A stretch of DNA of 64,000 bases from Deltaproteobacteria bacterium (lineage in GTDB: Bacteria > Myxococcota_A > UBA9160 > UBA4427): the NCBI GenBank assembly GCA_016713665.1, contig JADJOR010000009.1, positions 434,001-498,000 of the forward strand, given 5' to 3'. A program made the translations under genes and the position numbers. The notes under the pieces are model-generated. The model saw only the letters and a list, made by a program, of their open reading frames with translations. It ran no database searches and was not told the origin of the DNA. Positions 1 to 7,130 of the stretch are shown piece after piece (the first letter of the stretch is position 1; the number at the start of each line of letters is the position of its first letter).

Positions 1-55
1 CGACGCCCTCGTAGATCGCGCTCTCCAGTCGCACCATCCCCGCCATCCCCGCCAT
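1..55 (-). CDS. DUF1365 family protein, N-terminus only
   Basis: Only the first 18 codons are inside the window; the gene runs off the left edge. The visible peptide ends with the stretch SAIYEGV, which is how many DUF1365 proteins begin. DUF1365 genes commonly sit beside an FAD oxidoreductase and a CFA-type methyltransferase, exactly the context here. The first ATG (55-53) shares one base with the TGA of the upstream oxidoreductase, so the pair is probably translationally coupled. A ninefold repeat ATGGCGGGG gives three in-frame ATGs (55, 46, 37), so the exact start is open. Assignment rests on seven residues plus context. Confidence 0.55.
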   Translation of the reverse strand, partial: MAGMAGMVRLESAIYEGV

Positions 56-1296
56 CAGCCGATCGCCTCGATCGCCTGGACGACGCGCAGGGCGCTCGCG
101 AGCCCGTCCTCGTGGAAGCCCCAGCGCCACCACGCGCCGCAGAAGTGGGTGCCCCCGACGCCGTCGATCCGCGCGTGCTCGCGCTGGGCGTCGATCGCGG
201 GGCCGTCGAGGATCGGATGGGCGTAGTCGAAGCGGCCGAGGACGCGCGCGGGGTCGATGCGATCGGAGCCGTTCAGCGTGACGAGGAGCGGCTCGGCGGA
301 GGGGATGCTCTGCAGCCGCGAGAGGTCGTAGGTCACGACGACGCGCTCGCGGCTCGCCCCCGAGACGAGCGAGTTCCAGCTCGCCCGCGCCGCCTCCCGC
401 CGGGGCAGCAGCGAGACGTCGGTATGGAGCACCGTCTCGTTCCGGCTGAAGCGGATCGCGCCGAGGATCCGGCGCTGCTCGCGGGTCGGGGACTCGAGCA
501 GCGCGAGCGCCGTATCGGCATGGACCGCGAAGACGACGCGATCGAAGCGCTCGGTCCCCGAGGCGAGCTGGACCGCGACGCCCTTCGGCTCCGAGCGCAC
601 GCCGAGGACCGGCGTCGAGAGCGCGATCCGGCCCCGGATGCGCCGGGCCAGCGCGTCGACGTAGCCCCGCGAGCCGCCGACGATCGTGCGCCAGCGGATG
701 CCGCCGCCCCGGCCCAGCAGGCCGTGGTTGTGGAAGAAGCGCACGAAGCTCACGGCCGGCATGTCGAGCAGGGCGTCGGTCCCGGCGGACCAGATCGCAG
801 CCCCCATCGGGGCGAGATAGTCGTCGCGAAAGCGATCGGAGTAGCCGCGCTTCGCGACGAGCTCGCGCAGGGTCGTCTTCGTATCGTGCTCGTCGAGCAG
901 CGCCGGCGCCTCGCGGGCGAAGCGCAGGATCTCGAAGACCATTCGGAGGAAGGGCGGGCGGAAGGCGAGCTCGGGGGTCGCGAAGAGACCGCGCAGGCCC
1001 CGGCTCGACCATTCGAGGCCGGTCGGCTCGCAGGAGAGCCCGAAGCTCATCTCGGCCGGTCGGGTCGCGACCCCGAGCTCGTCGAGCAGGCGCGTCAGCT
1101 CGGGATAGGTCGTCTCGTTGTAGACGATGAAGCCGGTGTCGACGGCGTGGGTCGTGCCCGCGACCTCGACGTCGACCGTATGCGCATGGCCACCGAGGCG
1201 CGGCTCGGCCTCGAAGAGCGTGACGTCGTGGCGCGTGCCCAGGCGGTCGGCGCAGGCGAGGCCGGCGATCCCCGAGCCGAGGATGGCGATCTTCAT
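55..1296 (-). CDS. FAD-dependent amine-oxidase-type oxidoreductase (lipid-modification operon)
   Basis: This 413-residue protein starts with a Rossmann dinucleotide-binding motif (GSGIAGLACADRLG, residues 7-20) followed by the acidic loop FEAEPRLGGHA. It continues as a flavin amine oxidase-like fold and ends with a typical C-terminal FAD-contact segment (HFCGAWWRWGFHEDGLASAL). I chose ATG 1296 because it puts the flavin motif at residue 7 and overlaps the upstream methyltransferase stop as ATGA. Proteins of this type beside CFA-synthase-like methyltransferases and DUF1365 are thought to act on membrane fatty acyl chains, for example in furan or cyclopropane fatty acid formation. The substrate here is not visible. 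Confidence 0.85.
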   Translation of the reverse strand: MKIAILGSGIAGLACADRLGTRHDVTLFEAEPRLGGHAHTVDVEVAGTTHAVDTGFIVYNETTYPELTRLLDELGVATRPAEMSFGLSCEPTGLEWSSRGLRGLFATPELAFRPPFLRMVFEILRFAREAPALLDEHDTKTTLRELVAKRGYSDRFRDDYLAPMGAAIWSAGTDALLDMPAVSFVRFFHNHGLLGRGGGIRWRTIVGGSRGYVDALARRIRGRIALSTPVLGVRSEPKGVAVQLASGTERFDRVVFAVHADTALALLESPTREQRRILGAIRFSRNETVLHTDVSLLPRREAARASWNSLVSGASRERVVVTYDLSRLQSIPSAEPLLVTLNGSDRIDPARVLGRFDYAHPILDGPAIDAQREHARIDGVGGTHFCGAWWRWGFHEDGLASALRVVQAIEAIG

Positions 1297-2333
1297 CGCG
1301 CGCGCTCGCGGGGCCCCAGGACAGCATGGGTCACCCACCATTCCTGGCCGCCGCGGAAGCCGAAGAGCTCCGAGCAGGCCAGGAAGAAGATCCGCCAGCG
1401 CTGGAGCCAGAGCTCTTCCTGGCCCGCACCGTAGGTCGCGCGCAGGATCGGGAGCGCCTCGCGCCGCCTCCGGTCGAGATTCGCGAGCCAGGCGTCGCTC
1501 GTCTTCTGATAGTGGACGCCGCTCACGCAGAAGCGCCGCCGGACCGCGAGGTCGTCCTGGAAGGCGAGCAGCCAGTCGTCCGAGGGCATCATGCCGCCGG
1601 TGAAGAAATAGCGGCCCATCCAGTCGTCTTCGCCCTCGGTCGTGTAGGGATAGGCGGCGCTCTTGTGGGCGAAGTGGTGGACGAAGAGGAGCCCCTTCGG
1701 ATCGAGCCAGCCGGCGATGCGGGCGAGCAGGGCGCCGTGGTTGCGGACGTGCTCGAACATCTCGACGGAGACGATCCGATCGAAGCGGCCCTCGGCGTCG
1801 AAGACGTTGACGTCGGCGGTCACGACCTCGAGGTTCCCGATCGCGTCGCGATCGGCTCGTCGCCGGATGAACTCGGCCTGGCTCTTCGAGTTCGAGACCG
1901 CGAGCAGCCGGCTCTTCGGATATCGCTTCGCCGCCCAGAGCGAGAAGGATCCCCAGCCACAGCCGAGATCGAGGATCCGCTGTCCGTCCTCGAGCGCCGC
2001 CCGCTCGGCCACGAGCGCGAGCATCCGCGCCTCGGCCTCGCCGAGATCGGTCGTCGAGGGTCCGAAATGCGCACAGCTGTATTTCAGGTGGGGGCCCAAC
2101 ACGAGCTCGAAGAGCTCCGCCGGGACCTCGTAGTGCTGCTCGTTCGCGGCGTCGGTCGCGAGCGCGATCGGCGCGCGGCGCGCCTCGGCGAGAAAGGCCT
2201 GATGGCGCTCCCGCTCGCGCTCGCAGTCGCCCGCCTCGATCTCGAGCAGGCGATCGCGCAGGATGCTGCGGATCCCCGCGCGCACGACGACGTCCGGGAG
2301 CAATCCGCGTTCGGCGAGGTCGAGTCCGAGCAT
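1293..2333 (-). CDS. CFA-synthase-type SAM methyltransferase
   Basis: A 346-residue class I methyltransferase. The SAM loop is ILDLGCGWGSFSLWAAKRYP. The segment HYEVPAELFELVLGPHLKYS before it is the usual lead-in of cyclopropane-fatty-acyl-phospholipid synthases and their relatives. The C-terminus (WRIFFLACSELFGFRGGQEW) resembles the branch that also includes plant coclaurine-type N-methyltransferases, so the acceptor could be an unsaturated acyl chain or an amine. The operon with an FAD oxidoreductase and DUF1365 favours a lipid acceptor. ATG 2333 is the last ATG before the conserved domain. The stop overlaps the oxidoreductase start by four bases, and a 74-base gap separates it from the DUF6134-like gene upstream. 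Confidence 0.85.
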   Translation of the reverse strand: MLGLDLAERGLLPDVVVRAGIRSILRDRLLEIEAGDCERERERHQAFLAEARRAPIALATDAANEQHYEVPAELFELVLGPHLKYSCAHFGPSTTDLGEAEARMLALVAERAALEDGQRILDLGCGWGSFSLWAAKRYPKSRLLAVSNSKSQAEFIRRRADRDAIGNLEVVTADVNVFDAEGRFDRIVSVEMFEHVRNHGALLARIAGWLDPKGLLFVHHFAHKSAAYPYTTEGEDDWMGRYFFTGGMMPSDDWLLAFQDDLAVRRRFCVSGVHYQKTSDAWLANLDRRRREALPILRATYGAGQEELWLQRWRIFFLACSELFGFRGGQEWWVTHAVLGPRERAR

Positions 2334-2407
2334 GGCGTCGAGGTCCGATCGGCGGAAGAAGAAAAGCGATCCGCGTGCTCGGACCCTAGCCGCCCGAATC
2401 GACCGAT

Positions 2408-3181
2408 CTAGTCCGCCGGAGGGGAGGGGACGATCGTCGCCGGGGCATCGAGGTCGGCCAGGCGCCGCCGATACCGCAGCTCGCGCCCCGCGAAGAGCGG
2501 GCTGTCGAGGGCAACCCACTCGCTGCCGTCTTGCGTATAGGCGAGATGGATCTCGAGATCCTCGCCCTCGATCACGTAGCGATCGACGGCGATCTCCCGG
2601 TCGCCGAGGCGAAGGGCGCCGCGGCCGAGAGCCTTCGTCGCGACCGCGAGATACTCGCCGGTCTGGGAGTTGAGGAGCTTCGTCTGCCGCAGCAGCTGCG
2701 CTTTGTCCCAGTAGGAGAACGTGCCGACGCAGGACGCGAGGCGCTGATGCCCCTCCTGACCTTCGACCGTGAAGCCCCCGGCGGTCGCCCGGCCCGTCAC
2801 GCGGTAGTCCTTGCCGTTCTGGCGCGTCCGCGACTCGATCGAGTGCAGGCAGCCGCCGCGCCAGTGCTCGCGATCGTGGTGGTCGTAGTCGAGGGCCTTG
2901 ATGCGCAGGAGGGTCAGCTCGAAGCGTGCGCGGGTCTCGACGGTCAGGCCCTCGGCGCCGGGCGCGAGTTCGAAGCGCTGGAAGCCGATCGGACGCTCGT
3001 CGAGGAAGACGTCGAAATGGAGCGCGCGCTTCGGCCCGGTCGTCTCTGCCGTGGGCCCCTCGGCCCCGGCCGCGAAGGCCCCGGTCCCGGCAGTCAGTCC
3101 GGCGGCGAGCCCGACGGCCGCTGCGAGGATCCCGCCGAAGCGCCGTCCCCGCGCCGTCGCGCTCGCCGGTCTCGGGTCCAT
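2408..3181 (-). CDS. Exported DUF6134-like protein
   Basis: A 257-residue protein with a basic N-terminus (ARGRR), a hydrophobic stretch rich in Ala/Gly/Leu and a likely signal-peptidase site near residue 35, so it is probably periplasmic. The mature part (FDVFLDERPIGFQRFEL near its start, then LDYDHHDREHWRGGCLHSIE and DGSEWVALDSPLF) resembles the DUF6134 family, often found with CFA-type methyltransferases. Two Cys residues, in the GGC segment and in LASCVGTF, could form a disulfide. Upstream in-frame ATGs at 3205 and 3208 are possible; the latter has AGGTGG directly in front. First gene of the leftward operon. Function unknown. Confidence 0.65.
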   Translation of the reverse strand: MDPRPASATARGRRFGGILAAAVGLAAGLTAGTGAFAAGAEGPTAETTGPKRALHFDVFLDERPIGFQRFELAPGAEGLTVETRARFELTLLRIKALDYDHHDREHWRGGCLHSIESRTRQNGKDYRVTGRATAGGFTVEGQEGHQRLASCVGTFSYWDKAQLLRQTKLLNSQTGEYLAVATKALGRGALRLGDREIAVDRYVIEGEDLEIHLAYTQDGSEWVALDSPLFAGRELRYRRRLADLDAPATIVPSPPAD

Positions 3182-3341
3182 CGTGCTCGCCGGGCTCGCT
3201 TCCATCATCCACCTGTCGGGGATGCGCCCGACTGCGACAAGACGTCGCACCCCGGCCGCCCTCGGCTTCGATAGTCTCGCGTCCCGACACCACCCGGGGA
3301 CCCTCGGATCCCGCCGGTGTCCCGCCGAGGTCGACCCGCCC

Positions 3342-3902
3342 ATGATCGCCCATCGTCCTGCCCTCGCCATCGCGCTCGTCCTCGCCCCGGCGATGGCGCT
3401 CTTCGTCGCGAGCCCGAGCCGGGCCGCGACGCGCTCGGGCTCACTCGGCGCCGCCGCCTCGGCGAGCGTCCTGATCGCCGTCGATTGCGCCGACTCGGGG
3501 AGCGGCGTCCCGGCCTCGCTCACGATCCAGATCGCAAATCTCGCGCCGATCTCGGGCGCGCTCGTCTCGGCCCAGATCCGCAAGGGCAATCTCGCGACCA
3601 ACACGACCGACGCGCTCGACGACGACGGCAACGCGAGCCCGGCGGTCTTCGTGAACGGCGGCACGGGTCGCTACGACGTCTTCGTCGACAAGACGGCAGC
3701 GGGGGCCGAGGCCTTCCTGCTGACGGCCCAGTGTTGGACCGGCGCAGGGGGCACCGGCGTCCCCGCCGGCACCTCGATCGCCGCCGCGGAAGGCGGAAAC
3801 GTCCCGACCGGATCTGGCTGGGGCGCGATCCTGCTCGGCCTCGCCCTCGTGGTCGCGGGGCTGTCGCCGCTGCGGGCTCGGGCCTCGCGCGCCGCGCGCT
3901 GA
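3342..3902 (+). CDS. Secreted protein with IPTL-CTERM-like sorting tail
   Basis: A 186-residue protein with a clear signal peptide (about residues 1-29, ending in SRAA) and a mature domain of about 115 residues with a lipoprotein- or pilin-like Ala/Gly/Thr composition and two Cys residues (DCADSG and QCWTGAGG). The C-terminus has three parts in the order VPTGSGWG, a hydrophobic segment (AILLGLALVVAGL) and a basic end (RARASRAAR). That is the layout of IPTL-CTERM proteins, which are thought to be processed by a dedicated sorting protease. I recognise no family for the mature domain. A TAGTCT hexamer at 3272-3277 could be its -10. No sortase-like partner gene lies in the window. Confidence 0.65.
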   Translation: MIAHRPALAIALVLAPAMALFVASPSRAATRSGSLGAAASASVLIAVDCADSGSGVPASLTIQIANLAPISGALVSAQIRKGNLATNTTDALDDDGNASPAVFVNGGTGRYDVFVDKTAAGAEAFLLTAQCWTGAGGTGVPAGTSIAAAEGGNVPTGSGWGAILLGLALVVAGLSPLRARASRAAR

Positions 3903-3927
3903 GTCCGCAGGTCGCGCGCGGGGGCGC

Positions 3928-4479
3928 CTACTTGCCGGGCGGCTGGGTCGCGAGCTTGCGCTGCAGCGTGCGGCGGTGCATGCCGAGCTGGCGAGCGGCC
4001 TCCGAGATGTTGCCACCGCAATCCGCGAGCACGCGCTGGATGTGCTCCCACTCGACGCGATGCAGGCTCGGGACCTGAACGCTCGGCGTCGCGGGGGCGG
4101 CGCCGCTGCTCGCCCGGGCGCCGAAGGCGAGCAGGATCTCGTCGGCATCGACGGGCTTCGTCAGATAGTCGATCGCGCCGTGGCGGACGGCTTCGACGGC
4201 GGTCGCGATGCTGCCGTAGCCCGTCAGCACGAGACACTCGAGGGCGGGGTCGATCGCGAGCAGCGCCTTCATCAGCTCGATGCCCGAGCCGTCGCCGAGG
4301 CGCAGGTCGAGGATCGCGCGCGCGGGGCGGAAGCTCTCGAGCTTCTCGATCGCCTCGGCGACGCTCGCTGCGCCCTCGACCTCGAGGCCGCGATCGCGCA
4401 GGGCGCGGACGAGCCGTGTCCGATAGGCGTCGTCGTCGTCGACGACGAGAATCCGATCGGAGGCTTCACGGGAATTCAT
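3928..4479 (-). CDS. regA: RegA/PrrA-type response regulator
   Basis: A 183-residue two-domain regulator. The receiver domain has the acidic pocket DDDD (14-17), phospho-acceptor Asp58 in AILDLRLGDG, Thr86 in VLTGYGS and Lys108 in LTKPVD. After an Ala/Pro linker comes a Fis-type helix-turn-helix whose sequence (ISEAARQLGMHRRTLQRKL, 158-176) is nearly that of RegA/PrrA/ActR, the global redox regulators of alphaproteobacteria. It is expected to bind DNA and control energy-metabolism genes. The ATG lies inside the end of the kinase gene (14-base overlap), so the two are coupled. Confidence 0.88.
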   Translation of the reverse strand: MNSREASDRILVVDDDDAYRTRLVRALRDRGLEVEGAASVAEAIEKLESFRPARAILDLRLGDGSGIELMKALLAIDPALECLVLTGYGSIATAVEAVRHGAIDYLTKPVDADEILLAFGARASSGAAPATPSVQVPSLHRVEWEHIQRVLADCGGNISEAARQLGMHRRTLQRKLATQPPGK

Positions 4480-5881
4480 GGCCGGATCCGAGGCTGGAAG
4501 ACGAGATGGGCGAGAGCGGCCACTCGACGGTCGCCGTCGTGCCGAGACCCGGCGACGAGGCGAAGCGCAGCGAGCCGCCGAGCCGCTCGAGGTGGAGATT
4601 CACGACGAAGAGCCCGAGGCCCGTTCCCTGGCCCGGCGCGCGGGTCGTGAAGAAGGGCTCCCCGACGTGCTCGAGGGTCGCCGCGTCCATGCCGGCGCCG
4701 CGATCGCGCACGCTCGCCTGCAGTCGGCCCGCGTCGACGCGGAGCTCGAGCTCGACGGGCTCGCCCTTCGCGCCGGCATCGAGGGCGTTGCGCAGGATCG
4801 GCCCGATGACTTCGACGAGGTCGAAGCGCGGTCCGACCGGCATCGCCGGCGGCAGCAGGACGCGGACCTGCACGCGCGCGCGATCCTCCGGGTCGAGGCC
4901 CGCGAGCAGGGCCGTCTCGAGCTCGGCCGCGACGAGGGTGCTCTCCGAGGCGTGCAGCTCGTGGGCCGCGCGGGCGCGCATGCGGTCGAGGATGCCGCGG
5001 CATCGCTCGACCTCGGCGCGCAGGAGCTTCGCGTCCTCGGCGAGCCCGGCGGGCAGGGCGCTCGCGCCCATCCCCGCTCCGGTCACGGCGCCGGCCCCGG
5101 CCGCGGCGCTCGCGCGCTCGAGCTCCCGGGCGATCACGGCGATCGTGCCGAGGGGCGAGCCGAGCTCGTGAGCCGCGCCGGCGGCGAGCGTCGTCAGCGA
5201 CGCGAGGCGCGCATTGCGCGCGGCGACCTCGGACAGCCCGCGCATCGCGCTCTCGCGCTCGGCGAGGGTCTCGATGATGCGCGTCATGAAGAACGTGATG
5301 ACGACGGCGACGACGAGCACCGAGATCCACATGCCGAGGGCGTGCAGGCCGATCGACGAGCCCGGCCGGATCGGCGCGTGCCAGAAATGGGCCGGCGTCG
5401 ACTGGACGAACACGAGGCCATAGAAGGCGGCGCACGCCAGCGCGACGACCCAGGTCGCGCGTCGGTGGCCCGTCATCGTCGCGAGCACGATCTGCACGAC
5501 GTAGAGCGCGCTGAAGGGGCTGTCGGGTCCGCCGCTCCAATAGAGAAGCAGCGTGAAGAGGGCGACGTCGAAGACGAGGATCGGGACGACGAGGCGCGCC
5601 GCCTGGGCGGGCCGGCGCCTTCGGAGCGCCTCGAGGGCGCCATTGGTCGCCGCGACGACGATCGGGACGAGCCAGAGGCGCCCGTAGGGCAGGGGCAGCG
5701 CGAGCGTGCTGCGCGCGACCTCGATCGCCGCGACCTGTCCCGCCGCCGAGAGCCAGCGCAGGGGCACCAGCCAGCGCAGCACGGCCTCCGCCCGAGCCGG
5801 CGCGATCGCCGGGGCCTCGGCGGGGCGCGGCGGCAGGAGCGGCGGGGTCGAGGGGGTGGCGGCGGGGTCGGCCGACGACAT
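4466..5881 (-). CDS. regB: RegB/PrrB-type redox sensor histidine kinase
   Basis: A 471-residue membrane kinase. The N-terminal half holds about six membrane segments and the sequence GGPDSPF (117-123), matching the quinone-linked GGxxNPF element of RegB except for Ser in place of Asn. The H-box AAGAAHELGSPLGTIAV carries phospho-acceptor His238. Cys294 in ERCRGIL corresponds to the redox-active cysteine of RegB, although here it lies 56 rather than about 40 residues from the histidine because of an Ala/Gly-rich insertion (about 256-275). N-box Asn365, DRGAGM (393-398) and GQGTGLGL (417-424) form the ATP site. It phosphorylates the RegA-like regulator encoded directly downstream. Confidence 0.87.
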   Translation of the reverse strand: MSSADPAATPSTPPLLPPRPAEAPAIAPARAEAVLRWLVPLRWLSAAGQVAAIEVARSTLALPLPYGRLWLVPIVVAATNGALEALRRRRPAQAARLVVPILVFDVALFTLLLYWSGGPDSPFSALYVVQIVLATMTGHRRATWVVALACAAFYGLVFVQSTPAHFWHAPIRPGSSIGLHALGMWISVLVVAVVITFFMTRIIETLAERESAMRGLSEVAARNARLASLTTLAAGAAHELGSPLGTIAVIARELERASAAAGAGAVTGAGMGASALPAGLAEDAKLLRAEVERCRGILDRMRARAAHELHASESTLVAAELETALLAGLDPEDRARVQVRVLLPPAMPVGPRFDLVEVIGPILRNALDAGAKGEPVELELRVDAGRLQASVRDRGAGMDAATLEHVGEPFFTTRAPGQGTGLGLFVVNLHLERLGGSLRFASSPGLGTTATVEWPLSPISSSSLGSGHEFP

Positions 5882-5887
5882 CGATTC

Positions 5888-5916
5888 ACGCTACTCGGAG
5901 GGGCGGAGGGCTGCAA
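5888..5916 (-). promoter_or_regulatory. Promoter of the regB-regA pair, predicted leaderless
   Basis: On the minus strand TTGCAG (5916-5911), a 17-base spacer and TAGCGT (5893-5888) form a good housekeeping-sigma promoter. Exactly six bases separate TAGCGT from the ATG of the kinase, so transcription should begin at or next to the start codon. Confidence 0.6.
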
Positions 5917-6002
5917 TTCCGGGACCCTCGCCGCCAGGGGACTGCGTCAATTTGTCGCGGGGACGTGGGTGGGACGGTGGGGAGTGCTATCGGCTCTTCC
6001 CC

Positions 6003-6779
6003 ATGAGGCCGGGACGGGCGAGCGGATCTTCGGGCGGGATGAGCGGGTGTGGAGCGGGCCTCCGGGCCTCGCTCGCGGTCGCGCTCGGTCTCGCGCTGGG
6101 GCTCTCCGTCGGCTCGGGGCTCGCGCCCGGCGTCGCGCGCGCCGCGGAGGCGGGCATCGGCCTGCGCGCACCGGCCTGCGAGCTCACCCCGCTGCATGCC
6201 CCCGACCCCGCGTCTGCCGTCGAGCCGGTCACCTTCGTCCGCGCATTCGAGGGGCGGATCACGCTCGTCGACTTCTGGGCGTCGTGGTGCCCGACCTGCG
6301 AGCACGCCTTCGGCTACCTGAATGCGCTCGCCCGCGACTATCACGCCGCCGGCCTCGACGTCGTCGCCGTCAACCTCGACGCGAATCCGCGCGACGCCCT
6401 CGACTTCCTCGCCGATCGCTTCGCCGGTCGCCCCATCGCGTTCGAGCTCGCCCGCGACGCGACCGGCCGCTGTCCGCGGGGCTTCGGGCTCGTCGGCATG
6501 CCGCAGGCCTTCCTCGTCGACGCATCCGGTCGGGTTCAAGCCGTGACGCGCGGCTTCCGGGCGGGCGATGCCCGGGCCCTGCGCGATCGCATCGAGACGC
6601 TGCTCGAGGGCGGGCCGGCGGCGCTGCCGGCGGTGGCCGCCGGACCTGCGACGACGGAGCGCGCGACGAACGGATCCGCGGCCGATGGGCCGAGTCGGCC
6701 GACCGATCCGCATGCCGATCCGCATGCCGACCGGCGTGGCGACCCGAACGGCGGGAGCGCCGCCGCCGCGTCGCGGTGA
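6003..6779 (+). CDS. TlpA-like periplasmic thioredoxin
   Basis: A 258-residue exported protein with a hydrophobic signal segment (about 20-47) and a thioredoxin fold. The active site WASWCPTCE gives Cys96 and Cys99, and the cis-proline loop is GMPQAFLVD. It probably keeps thiols reduced or shuffles disulfides in the periplasm. The last 50 residues are a low-complexity tail with the repeated element DPHAD, unusual for the family. It is the first gene of the DUF4266-DUF3570-ApbE operon, where a thioredoxin is a regular member. TGCTATCGG at 5985-5993 is a possible extended -10 only nine bases before the ATG; no Shine-Dalgarno is seen. Confidence 0.82.
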   Translation: MRPGRASGSSGGMSGCGAGLRASLAVALGLALGLSVGSGLAPGVARAAEAGIGLRAPACELTPLHAPDPASAVEPVTFVRAFEGRITLVDFWASWCPTCEHAFGYLNALARDYHAAGLDVVAVNLDANPRDALDFLADRFAGRPIAFELARDATGRCPRGFGLVGMPQAFLVDASGRVQAVTRGFRAGDARALRDRIETLLEGGPAALPAVAAGPATTERATNGSAADGPSRPTDPHADPHADRRGDPNGGSAAAASR

Positions 6780-6809
6780 ATCGGGCTCCCCACGCCTCGC
6801 GACGAGGAC

Positions 6810-6867
6810 GCGACGAGGCCGCGAACAGGACGCGACCAGGCTGCGACGAGGCCGCGAACAGGACGCG
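6810..6867. repeat. 33-base tandem repeat, 1.8 copies
   Basis: A 25-base sequence at 6810-6834 recurs without change at 6843-6867, giving a 33-base period. It fills the gap between the TlpA and DUF4266 genes. The second copy ends 15 bases before the DUF4266 start. Confidence 0.8.
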
Positions 6868-6881
6868 GCGATGAGACGACG

Positions 6882-7130
6882 ATGGACCGAGCTCCGCTCA
6901 TCATGTTAGTCCTACGGCGGGCGATCGCGCCGCTGCTGCTGGCGTCGATCGCCACCCTCGCCGGCGGCTGTCGCACCGTCGAGCCCTGGGAGCGCGGTGC
7001 GCTCGCCGCCCCGCGCATGCAGGACGAGCCCCACGGTCCCCACGCGGGCTTCGTCGACCACGTCCGCCAGAGCCGCGAGGCCTCGGCCGCGGGCAACGGC
7101 TCGAGCGGAGGGGGCTGTGGTTGTTACTAG
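6882..7130 (+). CDS. DUF4266 lipoprotein
   Basis: An 82-residue protein with a lipoprotein signal peptide (lipobox LAGGC, Cys30), followed by the family's hallmark features: TVEPWERGALA directly after the lipid cysteine, a SRE motif, and a Gly/Ser-rich end finishing in GGGCGCY. Its small size and Cys-containing C-terminus are normal for DUF4266. It is probably anchored in the periplasmic face of a membrane and works with the DUF3570 barrel and ApbE encoded downstream. ATG 6903 is an alternative start and would still leave a usable signal peptide. Confidence 0.85.
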   Translation: MDRAPLIMLVLRRAIAPLLLASIATLAGGCRTVEPWERGALAAPRMQDEPHGPHAGFVDHVRQSREASAAGNGSSGGGCGCY

